Assembly (NCBI RefSeq): GCF_014205295.1
Contig: NZ_JACHNF010000001.1
Coordinates: forward strand, 5,952,001 to 6,016,000
DNA: 64,000 nucleotides
Reading direction: 5' to 3'
From: Kribbella solani
GTDB lineage: Bacteria; Actinomycetota; Actinomycetes; Propionibacteriales; Kribbellaceae
Position numbers and translations under genes: made by a program. Under the pieces are notes generated by a model. That model worked only from the letters and a program-made list of their open reading frames with translations, had not been told where the DNA came from and searched no databases. Below are positions 49,944 to 60,629 of the stretch, one piece after another. Within the stretch, counting starts at the first letter, position 1. Each line of letters begins with the position of its first letter.

Positions 49944-52097
49944 TCAGCTTTCCGAACGCTTTACAGAAGTCAGCAGCAGCTGCGCGACGTCCTGCACCTC
50001 GACCGACTCGCGAGCCGAACCGTCGGCCTGCTTGGCGGTGAGGCCGTCGGACAGCATCACCCGGCAGAACGGGCAGCCGGTGGCGATCTTGTCGGCGCCG
50101 GTCTCGACCGCCTCAGTGGTCCGGTTCAGGTTGATCCGGGTGCCGAGTTTCTCCTCCATCCACATCCGCGCGCCGCCCGCGCCGCAGCAGAACGACTTCG
50201 TCTGGTTGCGCGGCATTTCGGCGTACTCGGCGCCCGGGATGATGTCGAGCAGTTCGCGCGGGGCGTCGTACACCTGGTTGTGGCGACCGAGGTAGCACGG
50301 GTCGTGGTAGGTGATCTTCTGCCCGTTGAGCGAACTGTCGGCCGGCGCGACCGGGGTCAGCTTCCCGTCCCGGACCAGCCGGTTCAGCAGCTGGGTGTGG
50401 TGGATGACGTCGAGCTCGACGCCCAGCTGGGAGTACTCGTTCTTCAACGTGTTGAAGCAGTGCGCGCAGGTCGAGACCACCTTGCGTACGCCTGTCTCCT
50501 TGAACACCTCGGCGTTCTGCATCGCCAGCTGCTGGAACACGAACTCGTTACCGGACCGCCGAGCCGGGTCGCCGGTACACGTCTCGCCATCACCCAGTAC
50601 GGCGAACGAAACGCCCGCGATGTTCAGCAGCTCCGCGACCGCCTGCGTGGTCTTCTTGGCGCGGTCCTCGAACGCACCGGCGCAGCCGACCCAGAACAGG
50701 TAGTCGACCTCGTCCAGCGACTCCACGTCCGTGCCGACCTGCTTGACCTCGAACGGCAGGTCCTTGGCCCAGTCCATCCGGCCGGACGGGTTCATGTTCC
50801 ACGGATTGCCCTTGTTTTCCAGGCCTTTGAACAGTCCGTTGAGTTCGGACGGGAACGACGACTCGATCAGTACCTGGTAGCGGCGCATGTCCATGATCGC
50901 GTCGACGTGCTCGATGTCGACCGGGCACTGCTGTACGCACGCGCCGCACGACGTACACGCCCACAGAGCCTCTTCGTCGATGACCGCAACGTCCGCGGGG
51001 CCGACCAACGGCTTCTCCTGCTCGTCGAGCACGAGCTGCGAGAGCGACTTGCGATCGTCGTCGGAGGACGCCAGCAGGTACGGCGCCTTCGCGTACGCGT
51101 GTTCGCGCAGGCCCATCATGATCAGTTTCGGCGACAGTGGCTTGTCGGTGTTCCAGGCCGGGCACTGCGACTGGCAGCGGCCGCACTCGGTGCAGGTGGT
51201 GAAGTCGAGCAAGCCCTTCCAGGTGAAGTCCTCGACCTTGCCGACGCCGAGCGCCGCGTCCTCGTCGAGCTCGTCGATGTTCTCGAAGTCGATCGGGGCG
51301 CCGTTGACCATGATCGGCTGCAGCGCGCCCAGGGCCGTACCGCCGTCGGCCTCGCGCTTGAACCAGATGTTCGGCCAGGCGGTGAAGCGGTGCCAGGCGA
51401 CGCCCATCGTCGCGTTCAGCGAGATCGTGATCATCCAGGCGAACGAGATCAGGATCTTGATCATCGCGACCAGGTAGACCGCGTTCTCCAGGCCGTGCTC
51501 GCTCAGCCCGCCGAAGAAGCCGCTGCCGAGGAAGAACGTCATCGGGAAGTGGAACTTGTCCTGCTCGCCCAATTGGTACTCCAGGCCGCGGAGCAGCAGG
51601 ATGCAGATCAGTACGCCGAGGATCGTGTACTCGACGTAGTACGCCTGCCAGGACGTCGAACCGTAGAACCGGGACGAACGTGGCTTGTCACCGCGCGGCA
51701 GGTGCATCAGCCGGTAGATCATCAGGCCGATGATCGAGATCAGACCGGTCCAGGTGAGGGCCTCGCTGACCCACTCGAACACGAACCAGTGCCCGATGAT
51801 CGGCAGCGCCCAGTGCGGGTCGAACAGCTGGCCGAACGCGGTCACCAGGGTCAGGACCAGCCCGATGAACCCGAAGGCGACGAACCAGTGCATCACCCCG
51901 ATGTGACTCCACTGCAGCATCCGGGTGTGGCCGAGGGATTCCTTGACCAGGGTGACCGTCCGCTTGCCCGGCTCGTCGGTCCGGGCGGCCGGCTGCCCGA
52001 GCTTGATCACGGACACGATGTGTCCGATCGTCTTGCCGAACAACGCGACGGCGACGAGGGTCACCGCGAGCGAGACGACGATGGCGAGGATCTGCAT
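49944..52097 (-). CDS. etfD: Membrane Fe-S/CCG-domain oxidoreductase, EtfD-like
   Basis: A 717-residue protein. Five or six N-terminal membrane helices with histidine pairs resemble a di-haem cytochrome b unit. Two ferredoxin-type clusters follow (CTECGRCQSQCP and CTSCGACVQQCP), then two CCG domains (CAHCFNTLKN with DPCYLGRHNQ, and SFCCGAGGARMW). This order matches the mycobacterial protein EtfD (Rv0338c), which takes electrons from ETF during fatty-acid oxidation and passes them to menaquinone. The ATG at 52097 opens the first helix. It would serve the acyl-CoA dehydrogenase in this window. Confidence 0.87.
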   Translation of the reverse strand: MQILAIVVSLAVTLVAVALFGKTIGHIVSVIKLGQPAARTDEPGKRTVTLVKESLGHTRMLQWSHIGVMHWFVAFGFIGLVLTLVTAFGQLFDPHWALPIIGHWFVFEWVSEALTWTGLISIIGLMIYRLMHLPRGDKPRSSRFYGSTSWQAYYVEYTILGVLICILLLRGLEYQLGEQDKFHFPMTFFLGSGFFGGLSEHGLENAVYLVAMIKILISFAWMITISLNATMGVAWHRFTAWPNIWFKREADGGTALGALQPIMVNGAPIDFENIDELDEDAALGVGKVEDFTWKGLLDFTTCTECGRCQSQCPAWNTDKPLSPKLIMMGLREHAYAKAPYLLASSDDDRKSLSQLVLDEQEKPLVGPADVAVIDEEALWACTSCGACVQQCPVDIEHVDAIMDMRRYQVLIESSFPSELNGLFKGLENKGNPWNMNPSGRMDWAKDLPFEVKQVGTDVESLDEVDYLFWVGCAGAFEDRAKKTTQAVAELLNIAGVSFAVLGDGETCTGDPARRSGNEFVFQQLAMQNAEVFKETGVRKVVSTCAHCFNTLKNEYSQLGVELDVIHHTQLLNRLVRDGKLTPVAPADSSLNGQKITYHDPCYLGRHNQVYDAPRELLDIIPGAEYAEMPRNQTKSFCCGAGGARMWMEEKLGTRINLNRTTEAVETGADKIATGCPFCRVMLSDGLTAKQADGSARESVEVQDVAQLLLTSVKRSES

Positions 52098-52222
52098 ACC
52101 AGCGATGTTATTGGTTGGTTACTCGTCAGTCATGGAGGTGTCGGCCTCGTCACTTCGAAGTTTGGTCTTCGGCAGTGACCCGGCAGCCACCGGGATGGAA
52201 ATTTTCTCACGCGCATCGTAGA

Positions 52223-52579
52223 TCATGTCGTGGATATTTTACCAGTCCGCTTCCGATGGGGGATCTTGATGTCCTCCAAGCAGGTGGCGGTCGCGCGAAG
52301 GCGGTGGTGGGGGAGACCGCGCTGGTCGAGTAGGTCGCCGGCGGTCAGCAGGCCGTGGTCGATGGCGTCCTGGTCGGGGCGGTCGGCGGGCTGGACCACC
52401 TGGCAGCGGATGGTGAACGGCCGCAGCGACTCGTCGTACGAGAGGTCGCCGGCTTCGCTGTAGGTGGCCAGGAGGAGGTCGTGCTGGGCGATCTCGGCGC
52501 GGAGCTGGTCGCGCTGGTCCGCGGTCAGTCCGGTGAACTCGCCGCGGACGATGACGCGGAAGGTGCGTACGGAGTTCAT
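52223..52579 (-). CDS. DUF6204 family protein
   Basis: A 118-residue protein with TFRVIVRGEFTGLTADQRDQ, AQHDLLLATYSEAGDLSYDE and SLRPFTIRCQV, the typical text of DUF6204. The family is small, soluble and of unknown role. It starts 19 bp after the TetR gene on the same strand, so the pair is probably one operon with the regulator first. Confidence 0.8.
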   Translation of the reverse strand: MNSVRTFRVIVRGEFTGLTADQRDQLRAEIAQHDLLLATYSEAGDLSYDESLRPFTIRCQVVQPADRPDQDAIDHGLLTAGDLLDQRGLPHHRLRATATCLEDIKIPHRKRTGKISTT

Positions 52580-52598
52580 ATACAGAACTGTATCTGAG

Positions 52599-53195
52599 TT
52601 ACTCCAGCCAGGCGCGGGTGATTTTCAGGTATGCGTCGACGACTGCCTCGGCGGGTACGGCGTCGGGGTCGATCGCGCGCTGGATCAGCAGACCGTCCTC
52701 GAGCGCGTGCACGATCAGCGCGAGCTGCTCGAGGCCGGCGCTGTCCTGCTGGCCGGTTTCAGGACCAGCGCGGCGGAGGCCTTCGGCGTGGGCGGCGCGG
52801 GCGAAGCGTTCGCGGGCTCGGACCTGGTCACGGACGGCACCTCCGGACCGGACCGCGTACAGGAGGAGTTCGAGTCGCAAGGTGAGCCAGCCGGATTCGT
52901 TGGCGGTACGCCGCCGGTGCCAGTCGCGGAGGGCGGCGACCGGGTCTGGGCCGGCGACGATCGCGACGATCTCGGCGTACTCCCGCTGCGTCCGCTCGTC
53001 CAGCAGCGCAGCGACCAGCTCGGGTTTGCCGGCGAAGTTCCCGTAGAAGGCGCCGCGGGTGTAACCGGCCCGTTCGGCGATCTGCTCGACGGATGCTCCG
53101 TGCACGCCGCGTTCGGCGAACAGCTCGGCGGCCGCCGCCAGCAATCGTTCGCGAGTCCGGGCCTGGCTCTCCGCGCGCGGGATCGGCTTCGTCAC
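52599..53195 (-). CDS. TetR family transcriptional regulator
   Basis: A 198-residue TetR protein. The DNA-binding part is RERLLAAAAELFAERGVHGA and SVEQIAERAGYTRGAFYGNF (residues about 14-55). The C-terminal domain resembles TetR_C group regulators of drug or lipid genes. The start is a GTG at 53195. DUF6204 lies just downstream. The stop of the GAF activator gene lies 31 bp before this gene on the same strand, with a 13-bp direct repeat (CTTAGAGGGCGTC) at the junction. Confidence 0.87.
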   Translation of the reverse strand: MTKPIPRAESQARTRERLLAAAAELFAERGVHGASVEQIAERAGYTRGAFYGNFAGKPELVAALLDERTQREYAEIVAIVAGPDPVAALRDWHRRRTANESGWLTLRLELLLYAVRSGGAVRDQVRARERFARAAHAEGLRRAGPETGQQDSAGLEQLALIVHALEDGLLIQRAIDPDAVPAEAVVDAYLKITRAWLE

Positions 53196-53225
53196 GTGGC
53201 GAGCTTAGAGGGCGTCTCGGAACTC

Positions 53226-54680
53226 TTAGAGGGCGTCCAGACGGTGCAGCCGGGCCGTGACCGCGGGGCGGCGGTGGTCGGTGGCGGGGAGGTGGGCGTC
53301 GAGCAGCTCGAAGATCTCCAGGTCCTCGGCGCCGGTCGGGGTCTGGGCGAAACGCCAGAGCAGATCGGGGTCATCGGCGTCGAGCACCGCGCGCCGGACG
53401 GTCGCTTCGAGCTCGTCCCGTTCGGCGCGCAGCGCGGGTGCGTCCGAGCGCGCGAGCAGCGGCCCGGCGTACAGCTCGAGCGCCGCGCCCAGATCGCCTT
53501 CGCGGATGGCTGTTTGTACGTCGGTCACGTCGCCCGTCACGTCGGCGATGATCCGGTACGGCTTCGTGTCGAGTACGCCACCGCCGAGCAGGTTTCGCAG
53601 CCGGTGCATCTCGGCGCGTACGGTTGTCGGGTTGCCTTCGTCGCCGTAGAGCTGAAGCATCAGCTGCTCCGCGGTCAGCCCGGTCGGATGCAGTAACAAC
53701 AGCGCGAGTACTTCGGCCCGCCGCAAGGTGAGCGCGATCTCGCGACCGCCGACCACAGCAATCGGTTGACCGGAGCCGAGTAGCTTCAGCCGCAATGTCG
53801 GCCGCAACCGCCGCACCGGCGACCCAGGCATCCGCAGCAGGAACCCCTCGTCCAACCGCTCGACCAGACCCTCGCGCCCGTCGCCGAGGTCGATCCGCTC
53901 CGCGCCGTCGGGTACGACGAGCCGATCGGGCAGCCATTCGAGCGGCTGCACCGCGAGTACGCGGCCGGTCGGGGTCAGTAGTGCGCCGGGTGCGTTGCCG
54001 AGCGCCATCAGATGCCGCATGTTGCGAGCACGCAGCATTTCGTCGGCGGCGGCCATCCGGACCCGCAACTGTCCTTCGGCGAGCTGGGCCGCCGCCGTCA
54101 CCAACGCGACCATCGCGGGATGGACGGTCCGCAACGGGCCGGAGACGTCGACGGCACCGAGCAGCTTCCCGGTGTCGGGATCGTGTACGGGCGCGGCCGC
54201 GCAGGTCCACTCGTGGATTCGGCGTACGAGGTGCTCGGCGGAATGTATCTGTACCGGCTGGCCGACCGCGAGCGCCGTACCCATCCCGTTGGTGCCGATC
54301 TGGTCCTCGGCCCAGATCGCGCCCTCGGACAGTGCGATCCGGTCGGCCTGTCGTTTGACCTGCGCGGAACCTTCGCGCCACAGGATCATCCCCTGCGCGT
54401 CGGTGATGATCATGATGTGCGACGCCTCGTCGGCGATCGTCGTCAACGTCTGCCGCAGCACCGGCAGGACGGCTTGCAGCGGATGATTCGCGCGCAGCGC
54501 GGCGAGCACGTCGGGATCAAGGACGACCGCGGCCGCGTCCGCCTCAGGGTCGACGGCGGCGGCGAGGGAGCGCTCCCAGGAGGCGGCGACGAGCGGGCGC
54601 GGCACACCCGGTACGCGGCCGCCGCCGAGCACCTCTTCGTACAGCTCGCTCAGCCGGCGAGCCTGGTCCGCTGTGTCCAT
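53226..54680 (-). CDS. AcoR-like GAF-domain activator with C-terminal winged helix
   Basis: A 484-residue regulator. The GAF-type sensor (residues about 60-210) contains WAEDQIGTNGMGTALAVGQP and HIMIITDAQGMILWREGS, as in AcoR-type activators. There is no sigma-54 AAA+ domain; instead a winged-helix DNA-binding domain lies near 325-385 (LRRAEVLALLLLHPTGLTAE), followed by a short helical tail. This form is common beside aldehyde dehydrogenase genes in actinobacteria. It is divergent from the acetaldehyde dehydrogenase gene and probably activates it through tandem repeats in between. The ATG at 54680 fits GAGG upstream. Confidence 0.82.
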   Translation of the reverse strand: MDTADQARRLSELYEEVLGGGRVPGVPRPLVAASWERSLAAAVDPEADAAAVVLDPDVLAALRANHPLQAVLPVLRQTLTTIADEASHIMIITDAQGMILWREGSAQVKRQADRIALSEGAIWAEDQIGTNGMGTALAVGQPVQIHSAEHLVRRIHEWTCAAAPVHDPDTGKLLGAVDVSGPLRTVHPAMVALVTAAAQLAEGQLRVRMAAADEMLRARNMRHLMALGNAPGALLTPTGRVLAVQPLEWLPDRLVVPDGAERIDLGDGREGLVERLDEGFLLRMPGSPVRRLRPTLRLKLLGSGQPIAVVGGREIALTLRRAEVLALLLLHPTGLTAEQLMLQLYGDEGNPTTVRAEMHRLRNLLGGGVLDTKPYRIIADVTGDVTDVQTAIREGDLGAALELYAGPLLARSDAPALRAERDELEATVRRAVLDADDPDLLWRFAQTPTGAEDLEIFELLDAHLPATDHRRPAVTARLHRLDAL

Positions 54681-54709
54681 CCGCCTCACTCCGCAGTACG
54701 CCCGTACGC

Positions 54710-54731
54710 ATGCAACGTCGATGCAACGTCC
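54710..54731. promoter_or_regulatory. Tandem 11-bp repeats in the activator/dehydrogenase promoter
   Basis: ATGCAACGTCG at 54710-54720 is followed directly by ATGCAACGTCC at 54721-54731. A related CCAACGTCG begins near 54749. The 11-bp period is close to one helical turn, suggesting side-by-side binding of an activator, most likely the GAF protein. Confidence 0.6.
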
Positions 54732-54786
54732 CCGCGCCTAGGTTCGGTCCAACGTCGCTGTGTCGACCTGGTGTCAAGGAGGACCT

Positions 54787-56310
<1,524 letters not shown>

Positions 56311-56314
56311 GCAC

Positions 56315-56692
56315 ATGGTCGAGAAGGTGTTGCTCACCGACGAGGCGGCGGAGTGGTTGCGTCGCCTCACCGGGATGCACGGTCCGCTGATGTTTCACCA
56401 GTCCGGTGGATGCTGCGACGGCAGTTCGCCGATGTGCTACCCGGACGGTGAATTCAGAACGGGGTCGGCGGACGTGCATCTCGGTGACCTGGCGGTCGAC
56501 GGCGTCGAGAAGCCGATCGGCTTCTGGATGTCCGCGAACCAGTACGAGTACTGGAAGCACACCCAGCTCACTGTCGACGTGGTGAAAGGCCGCGGCAGCG
56601 GATTCTCGGTGGAGGCCCCGGAGGGCGTCCGCTTCCTGATCCGCTCCCGCCTCTTCACCGACACCGAGTCCGCCGAACTAGGACTCCTCTGA
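56315..56692 (+). CDS. DUF779 family protein
   Basis: A 125-residue protein with HQSGGCCDGSSPMCYPDGEF, the cysteine-rich DUF779 signature, and later GFWMSANQYEYWKHTQLTVD. The family nearly always follows this type of acetaldehyde dehydrogenase gene, and here the spacing is 4 bp. The cysteine cluster may bind a metal or form a disulfide; its role beside the dehydrogenase is unknown. Confidence 0.9.
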   Translation: MVEKVLLTDEAAEWLRRLTGMHGPLMFHQSGGCCDGSSPMCYPDGEFRTGSADVHLGDLAVDGVEKPIGFWMSANQYEYWKHTQLTVDVVKGRGSGFSVEAPEGVRFLIRSRLFTDTESAELGLL

Positions 56693-56694
56693 TC

Positions 56695-56736
56695 GAGTGC
56701 CGACCGTCCGGTGGCGTTGCCGGACGGCCGGCACTC
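56695..56736. terminator. Bidirectional hairpin terminator
   Basis: The 17-bp arm at 56695-56711 (GAGTGCCGACCGTCCGG) pairs with 56720-56736 with one mismatch across an 8-nt loop. It separates the convergent DUF779 and GH116 genes and starts 2 bp after one stop and 2 bp before the other. Confidence 0.9.
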
Positions 56737-56738
56737 AC

Positions 56739-59207
56739 CTATTTCTCCAGTACTAGTGGCGTACCGGGCACGATCGCCGCATCGATCGCGTACGCGGTCC
56801 CGTCGACGTGGATCGTGCGTACGTCGAGCTGACCGGACTTGCAGGTCAGTGTCACTGTGCTTCCGGTGTGGGTGATGATGCCCCAGCCGGTGTTGGTGGT
56901 GAAAGGGAAACCCCACGTGCCGTCCGTACGGGCGAGGTCGAGCGGGGCGAAGGTGATGGTTCTGGTGAGGGCGTTGTACTGGTAACCGGTCAGGGCTTCC
57001 AGCACTGACCAGCCGGCGGCGTTGCGGATGTAGTGGTCGCCGCACTCGATTGGGTTGAAGGGATTGCGGCGGGTGCCGTCGTACCTGGACCAGAGGCCTT
57101 GCAGGATGGACATGCCCTCGTCGGTGAGGCCTTCGTACAGACAGTGGGCGGCGACCTGGTACTCCGAACCGGTCCACACCTCGTCGCAGTACCGGGTGGG
57201 GATGTCCGGACGGCCACCGTGCGGCCAGGTACACATCAGTAGACCGGTGTCGTCCTCGTCGGCGAACTCACGGTACGGGTGGTCGAAGTCGCGGAAGCCG
57301 GTGCGCAGGTTGTGGCGTACTACATTCCGCAGCGCGGTCCGTACATGGTCAGCCGGAAGGATGTAACCCAGGTCCAATTGGTGCGCCCACCACTGGCCGA
57401 TCAGCTGATCCGCCAGGCAGCCGTCGCCCCACTGGAAGTCACGTGTCTCGTCAGGGTCCAGGATCTGCCGGTAGTACTCGCCGGTGAACAGCAGCTCGTC
57501 GTACGCCTTGCTGCCGGCCTCGAACAGCGTGCGGTACTCCTTACTGTCCTCCCCGAGTAGCAACGCCATCTCCTCAGCCGCACGAAGGGCTGCGAGCCAC
57601 AGCGTGCCCATGAACGAGTTCACACCGCACAGGTCGATGTCATGCGTACTCGGTTGGATACCCCGCAGCACACCGTCGCGTACCCACTTGCCATGGATGT
57701 GGTCGAGCAGCCGAACCACACCGGGCCACCGGCGACCCAGCCAGTCCAGACCGGCACCCTGGCGTACCTCGCGGTACGTCTTGAGCACTGTACCGAGCAT
57801 GCCATCTAGTGCGGGCTCTTCTGGTCCGCCGATCACCACGTCCCACAGCTGCTTCATGTACAGCGGTGCACGGACCCGGTGCGGGATGTACCCCTCCGGT
57901 GCCTGCATCACGTCGTACTCGGTGTCCCGCATGTTCTGTTCCAACGACGGGAACAACCGAGATAGCGTCTGCTCATAGTTCCACACGTGCGTGCAGTTCA
58001 ACGGGCACGAGCCGCCGTACCGTCCACCCCACATCACTGTGGACGCACCGAGCACGCCCTCGAAGCCGAGTACGTCACCGTCGGCGGTCTGGAACACCGT
58101 GGGGCTGCGTACGTCGGCGGCGAGCGCAGCGAGTCGCGCACCGGCCTCCCCGGGCAGACTGCTCGACTCAAACGCCTTGACCCAGTCGTTTGTAAGCCCA
58201 GCCAGCTCCGACCAGCGTGGAATGAAGGCATCGGCCACCGCCACGGCATCCGGCGTACGACGGGTGTACGCATTGCCCAACCAGAAGCGGCTGTGACCGT
58301 ACTCCGGATGCGGACCGAACTGGTTGAAGTCGACATATCGGTTTGGGAAGTGCCATGCGATCAGGAACCGGACGTGTTTGGTCTCACCAGGTTCCAGGTG
58401 GAACGGAACTGCCAAACCACCGTTCCAGGTGCTACCTGCCGCGCTGGCACCGGAGGCCGGGGTCACCGGACCGTTGAGGAAGGCAACGAACTCCTCCGGC
58501 CGGGTCCACTGTGGATAAACCAGCGCATCGGCCCGATCGGTCGCCAGCACAAGTTGTCCACAGGCAGGGTGATCCTGAGGCAGGGTGGAGTTTTCCAGCA
58601 CCAGCGAAGTCCAGTCACCTCGACGCACCCGGTTCGTGTTCCCGCCGTACGCGCTGCAGGAGACGCCGTCGATCGGCGTGACGCCATCCCATCCGACCGA
58701 GTTCTGCAATGCACCGGCGAGCTTGCCGCGTACGGCGAGGTGACCCGGGTTGTGCAACGTGAAGGTGAACGCCACGACCGGCAATGAGCTGGCCGCCGCG
58801 TCTGCCGGCACCAGCGGATTGAACACATCCAGGCTGATCGCGACTGGCAGATCGGTCGAGTAGTCCACATGCGCCTGGGGATAAGTGGCAGTGACTGTGG
58901 ATAAACCGACGGGTTGGATGATCTCCTGCAACCGCGATTCACCGGCGGGTACCAGATCATCCGTGACGAGCGGAGTGTTGCTGGGCTGCTGGGAAGGACC
59001 TTGCAGCAACCGGATCTCGTCCAACGGCGGTTCTACCTGGGACAGCCGGATCGCAAAGAAGCTGTCGGGTACGTGACCCTCGTGGTTGCCAACGTTGTGC
59101 AGTTGCCATTGGCGTAGTGCACCGTTGCCCGCTAGAGCGACCGTGCCAGTACCAACACCTCCCAGCGGCAGTGCGAAGTGTCGAAGGTTGTCACCGGTGT
59201 AGTGCAT
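56739..59207 (-). CDS. GH116 family glycoside hydrolase
   Basis: An 822-residue enzyme of the GH116 family (relatives: non-lysosomal glucosylceramidase GBA2 and bacterial beta-glucosidases and xylosidases). An N-terminal beta-sandwich precedes an alpha/alpha barrel with CPLNCTHVWNYEQTLSRLFP, THDIDLCGVNSFMGTLWLAA and CDEVWTGSEYQVAAHCLYEG, all characteristic blocks. There is no signal peptide, so it acts on imported oligosaccharides or glycosides in the cytoplasm. The ATG at 59207 has GGAGAAAG upstream and overlaps the DUF624 gene by 17 bp. It closes the ABC transporter operon. Confidence 0.87.
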   Translation of the reverse strand: MHYTGDNLRHFALPLGGVGTGTVALAGNGALRQWQLHNVGNHEGHVPDSFFAIRLSQVEPPLDEIRLLQGPSQQPSNTPLVTDDLVPAGESRLQEIIQPVGLSTVTATYPQAHVDYSTDLPVAISLDVFNPLVPADAAASSLPVVAFTFTLHNPGHLAVRGKLAGALQNSVGWDGVTPIDGVSCSAYGGNTNRVRRGDWTSLVLENSTLPQDHPACGQLVLATDRADALVYPQWTRPEEFVAFLNGPVTPASGASAAGSTWNGGLAVPFHLEPGETKHVRFLIAWHFPNRYVDFNQFGPHPEYGHSRFWLGNAYTRRTPDAVAVADAFIPRWSELAGLTNDWVKAFESSSLPGEAGARLAALAADVRSPTVFQTADGDVLGFEGVLGASTVMWGGRYGGSCPLNCTHVWNYEQTLSRLFPSLEQNMRDTEYDVMQAPEGYIPHRVRAPLYMKQLWDVVIGGPEEPALDGMLGTVLKTYREVRQGAGLDWLGRRWPGVVRLLDHIHGKWVRDGVLRGIQPSTHDIDLCGVNSFMGTLWLAALRAAEEMALLLGEDSKEYRTLFEAGSKAYDELLFTGEYYRQILDPDETRDFQWGDGCLADQLIGQWWAHQLDLGYILPADHVRTALRNVVRHNLRTGFRDFDHPYREFADEDDTGLLMCTWPHGGRPDIPTRYCDEVWTGSEYQVAAHCLYEGLTDEGMSILQGLWSRYDGTRRNPFNPIECGDHYIRNAAGWSVLEALTGYQYNALTRTITFAPLDLARTDGTWGFPFTTNTGWGIITHTGSTVTLTCKSGQLDVRTIHVDGTAYAIDAAIVPGTPLVLEK

Positions 59208-59820
59208 CTTTCTCCGTCCATGTACCGGCAGAGGCGAACAACGCCACCGGACCGGGTGCGAGCAGCAGGAGCGAAGCGGTTACTGAGGTACCGAGCAGAA
59301 GCGCGACAAAGGCGAGTGCCAGCACGCCGAGCGGAACCATGGGGGCACGGGCGACCAGGTGAAGCGCGGTGAACCAGAGTCGTTTGCCACGCAGTCCTGA
59401 AGTCACGCGGAGGCTGAAGGCGTAGCAAGAGGCGAGTAGTAGGAGCACGCCGGCGCAGCCGCTGATCGCGAAGGGGACCGCGAAGACTGGAGAGATCGCA
59501 TGCCAGTTGACCAAGGCAACGGCCACCACCAGGCCCGGAACGATCCCCACCTCCAGTCCGGCGGCCGAGTTTTTCCACAGGTTCCTCAACAGTTGTGGAA
59601 CACCGCCGCGATCTTTCAGCACAACCGCATCGGTGGTCGCGATCACACCGGCCCAGACCGGAGAGATGACGATGGCACCGAGTAGCACGCTGAGCGGTGA
59701 GATCCCTGGACTGAGCAGGACGACGACAGCGGTTGCCGTACAGACCAGTACGCCTGAGGCTGCGACCAGCGGGAGCTCGTGCCACAGCGCCTTGAACGCG
59801 GCCGGCAAGTGATTGGTCAT
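59191..59820 (-). CDS. DUF624 (YesL-like) membrane protein
   Basis: A 209-residue membrane protein with five or more helices. Proteins of the YesL/DUF624 type are found in sugar-utilisation operons beside CUT1 importers, role unknown. It starts in an ATGA overlap with the MalG-type permease and its end overlaps the GH116 start by 17 bp, so it belongs to the same operon. Confidence 0.75.
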   Translation of the reverse strand: MTNHLPAAFKALWHELPLVAASGVLVCTATAVVVLLSPGISPLSVLLGAIVISPVWAGVIATTDAVVLKDRGGVPQLLRNLWKNSAAGLEVGIVPGLVVAVALVNWHAISPVFAVPFAISGCAGVLLLLASCYAFSLRVTSGLRGKRLWFTALHLVARAPMVPLGVLALAFVALLLGTSVTASLLLLAPGPVALFASAGTWTEKDALHR

Positions 59821-60629
59821 GCGCGCAGCCCGGTGGTCGCGATCGATGCGATGAACGAGCGCTGGAAGATCAGGAACAGCACAAGGATCGGCAGCACGAC
59901 CAGAGTGATTGCCGCGAACAACGCAACCGCCGGGCCGCCACCCACCGCACCCTGCAACGACACCAACCCCACCGGCAGCGTCATCTTCTCCGGCGACGAC
60001 AGGAAGATGTACGGCCAGAAGAAGTTGTTCCAGGACGCCTCGAAGACGAAGATCCCGAGCGCGGTCAGGCCCGGACGGGACAGCGGAAGAATCACCCGGA
60101 ACAGAATCCAGAAATGCCCCGCGCCGTCCATGATCGCGGCCTCGTCCAACTCACGCGGAATCGACGAGATGTACTGCCGGAGAAAGAAGATCCCGAACAC
60201 GTTCACCAACGCGGGCAGCCAGATCGCCACCGTCGTGTCGACCAGGTGCAGCCAGCGCATCATGATGAAGATCGGCACCACGGTCAGCTGCACGGGCACG
60301 ACCAGCGCCGCGAGCAGTACGGAGAAGATCTGGTCCCGGCCCGGAAAGCGCAGCCGGTTGAACGCGTACGCGGCCAAGGCGCTGGTCAGCAAAGCGCCGG
60401 CGGTCGTGATGACCGCGATCTGCACACTGTTCCAGGCCATCCGCGCGAAGGGGATCAGGTCGGGCACCTGCTGGAAGTTCTGCAGCGTCGGCGGTCGCGG
60501 AATCCACTGCGGCGGCAGCTGAAACGCGTTGATCGGCTCCGACAACGCGGTCACGATCAGCCAGACCAGCGGCGCGATCATGACGAGACCGGCGAGCACC
60601 AGGACGAGGTCGAGCAGCCGGCCCTTCAC
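59817..60629 (-). CDS. Sugar ABC transporter permease, MalG-type (CUT1)
   Basis: A 270-residue permease with six helices. The coupling motif is DEAAIMDGAGHFWILFRVIL. It starts at a GTG inside the stop of the partner permease (GTGA). Helix one follows almost at once (LLDLVLVLAGLVMIAPLVWL). With the MalF-type protein it forms the channel for the sugar delivered by the binding protein of this operon. Confidence 0.9.
   Translation of the reverse strand: MKGRLLDLVLVLAGLVMIAPLVWLIVTALSEPINAFQLPPQWIPRPPTLQNFQQVPDLIPFARMAWNSVQIAVITTAGALLTSALAAYAFNRLRFPGRDQIFSVLLAALVVPVQLTVVPIFIMMRWLHLVDTTVAIWLPALVNVFGIFFLRQYISSIPRELDEAAIMDGAGHFWILFRVILPLSRPGLTALGIFVFEASWNNFFWPYIFLSSPEKMTLPVGLVSLQGAVGGGPAVALFAAITLVVLPILVLFLIFQRSFIASIATTGLRA

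Noticed and set aside
50280..52178. A 632-codon open frame on the plus strand
   Set aside because: It is the antisense shadow of etfD, with Val/Arg/Asp/Leu-rich text and no motif.
53204..53237. 13-bp direct repeat CTTAGAGGGCGTC at the end of the GAF activator gene
   Set aside because: It is a short local duplication around a stop codon, too small to infer an element or regulatory role.
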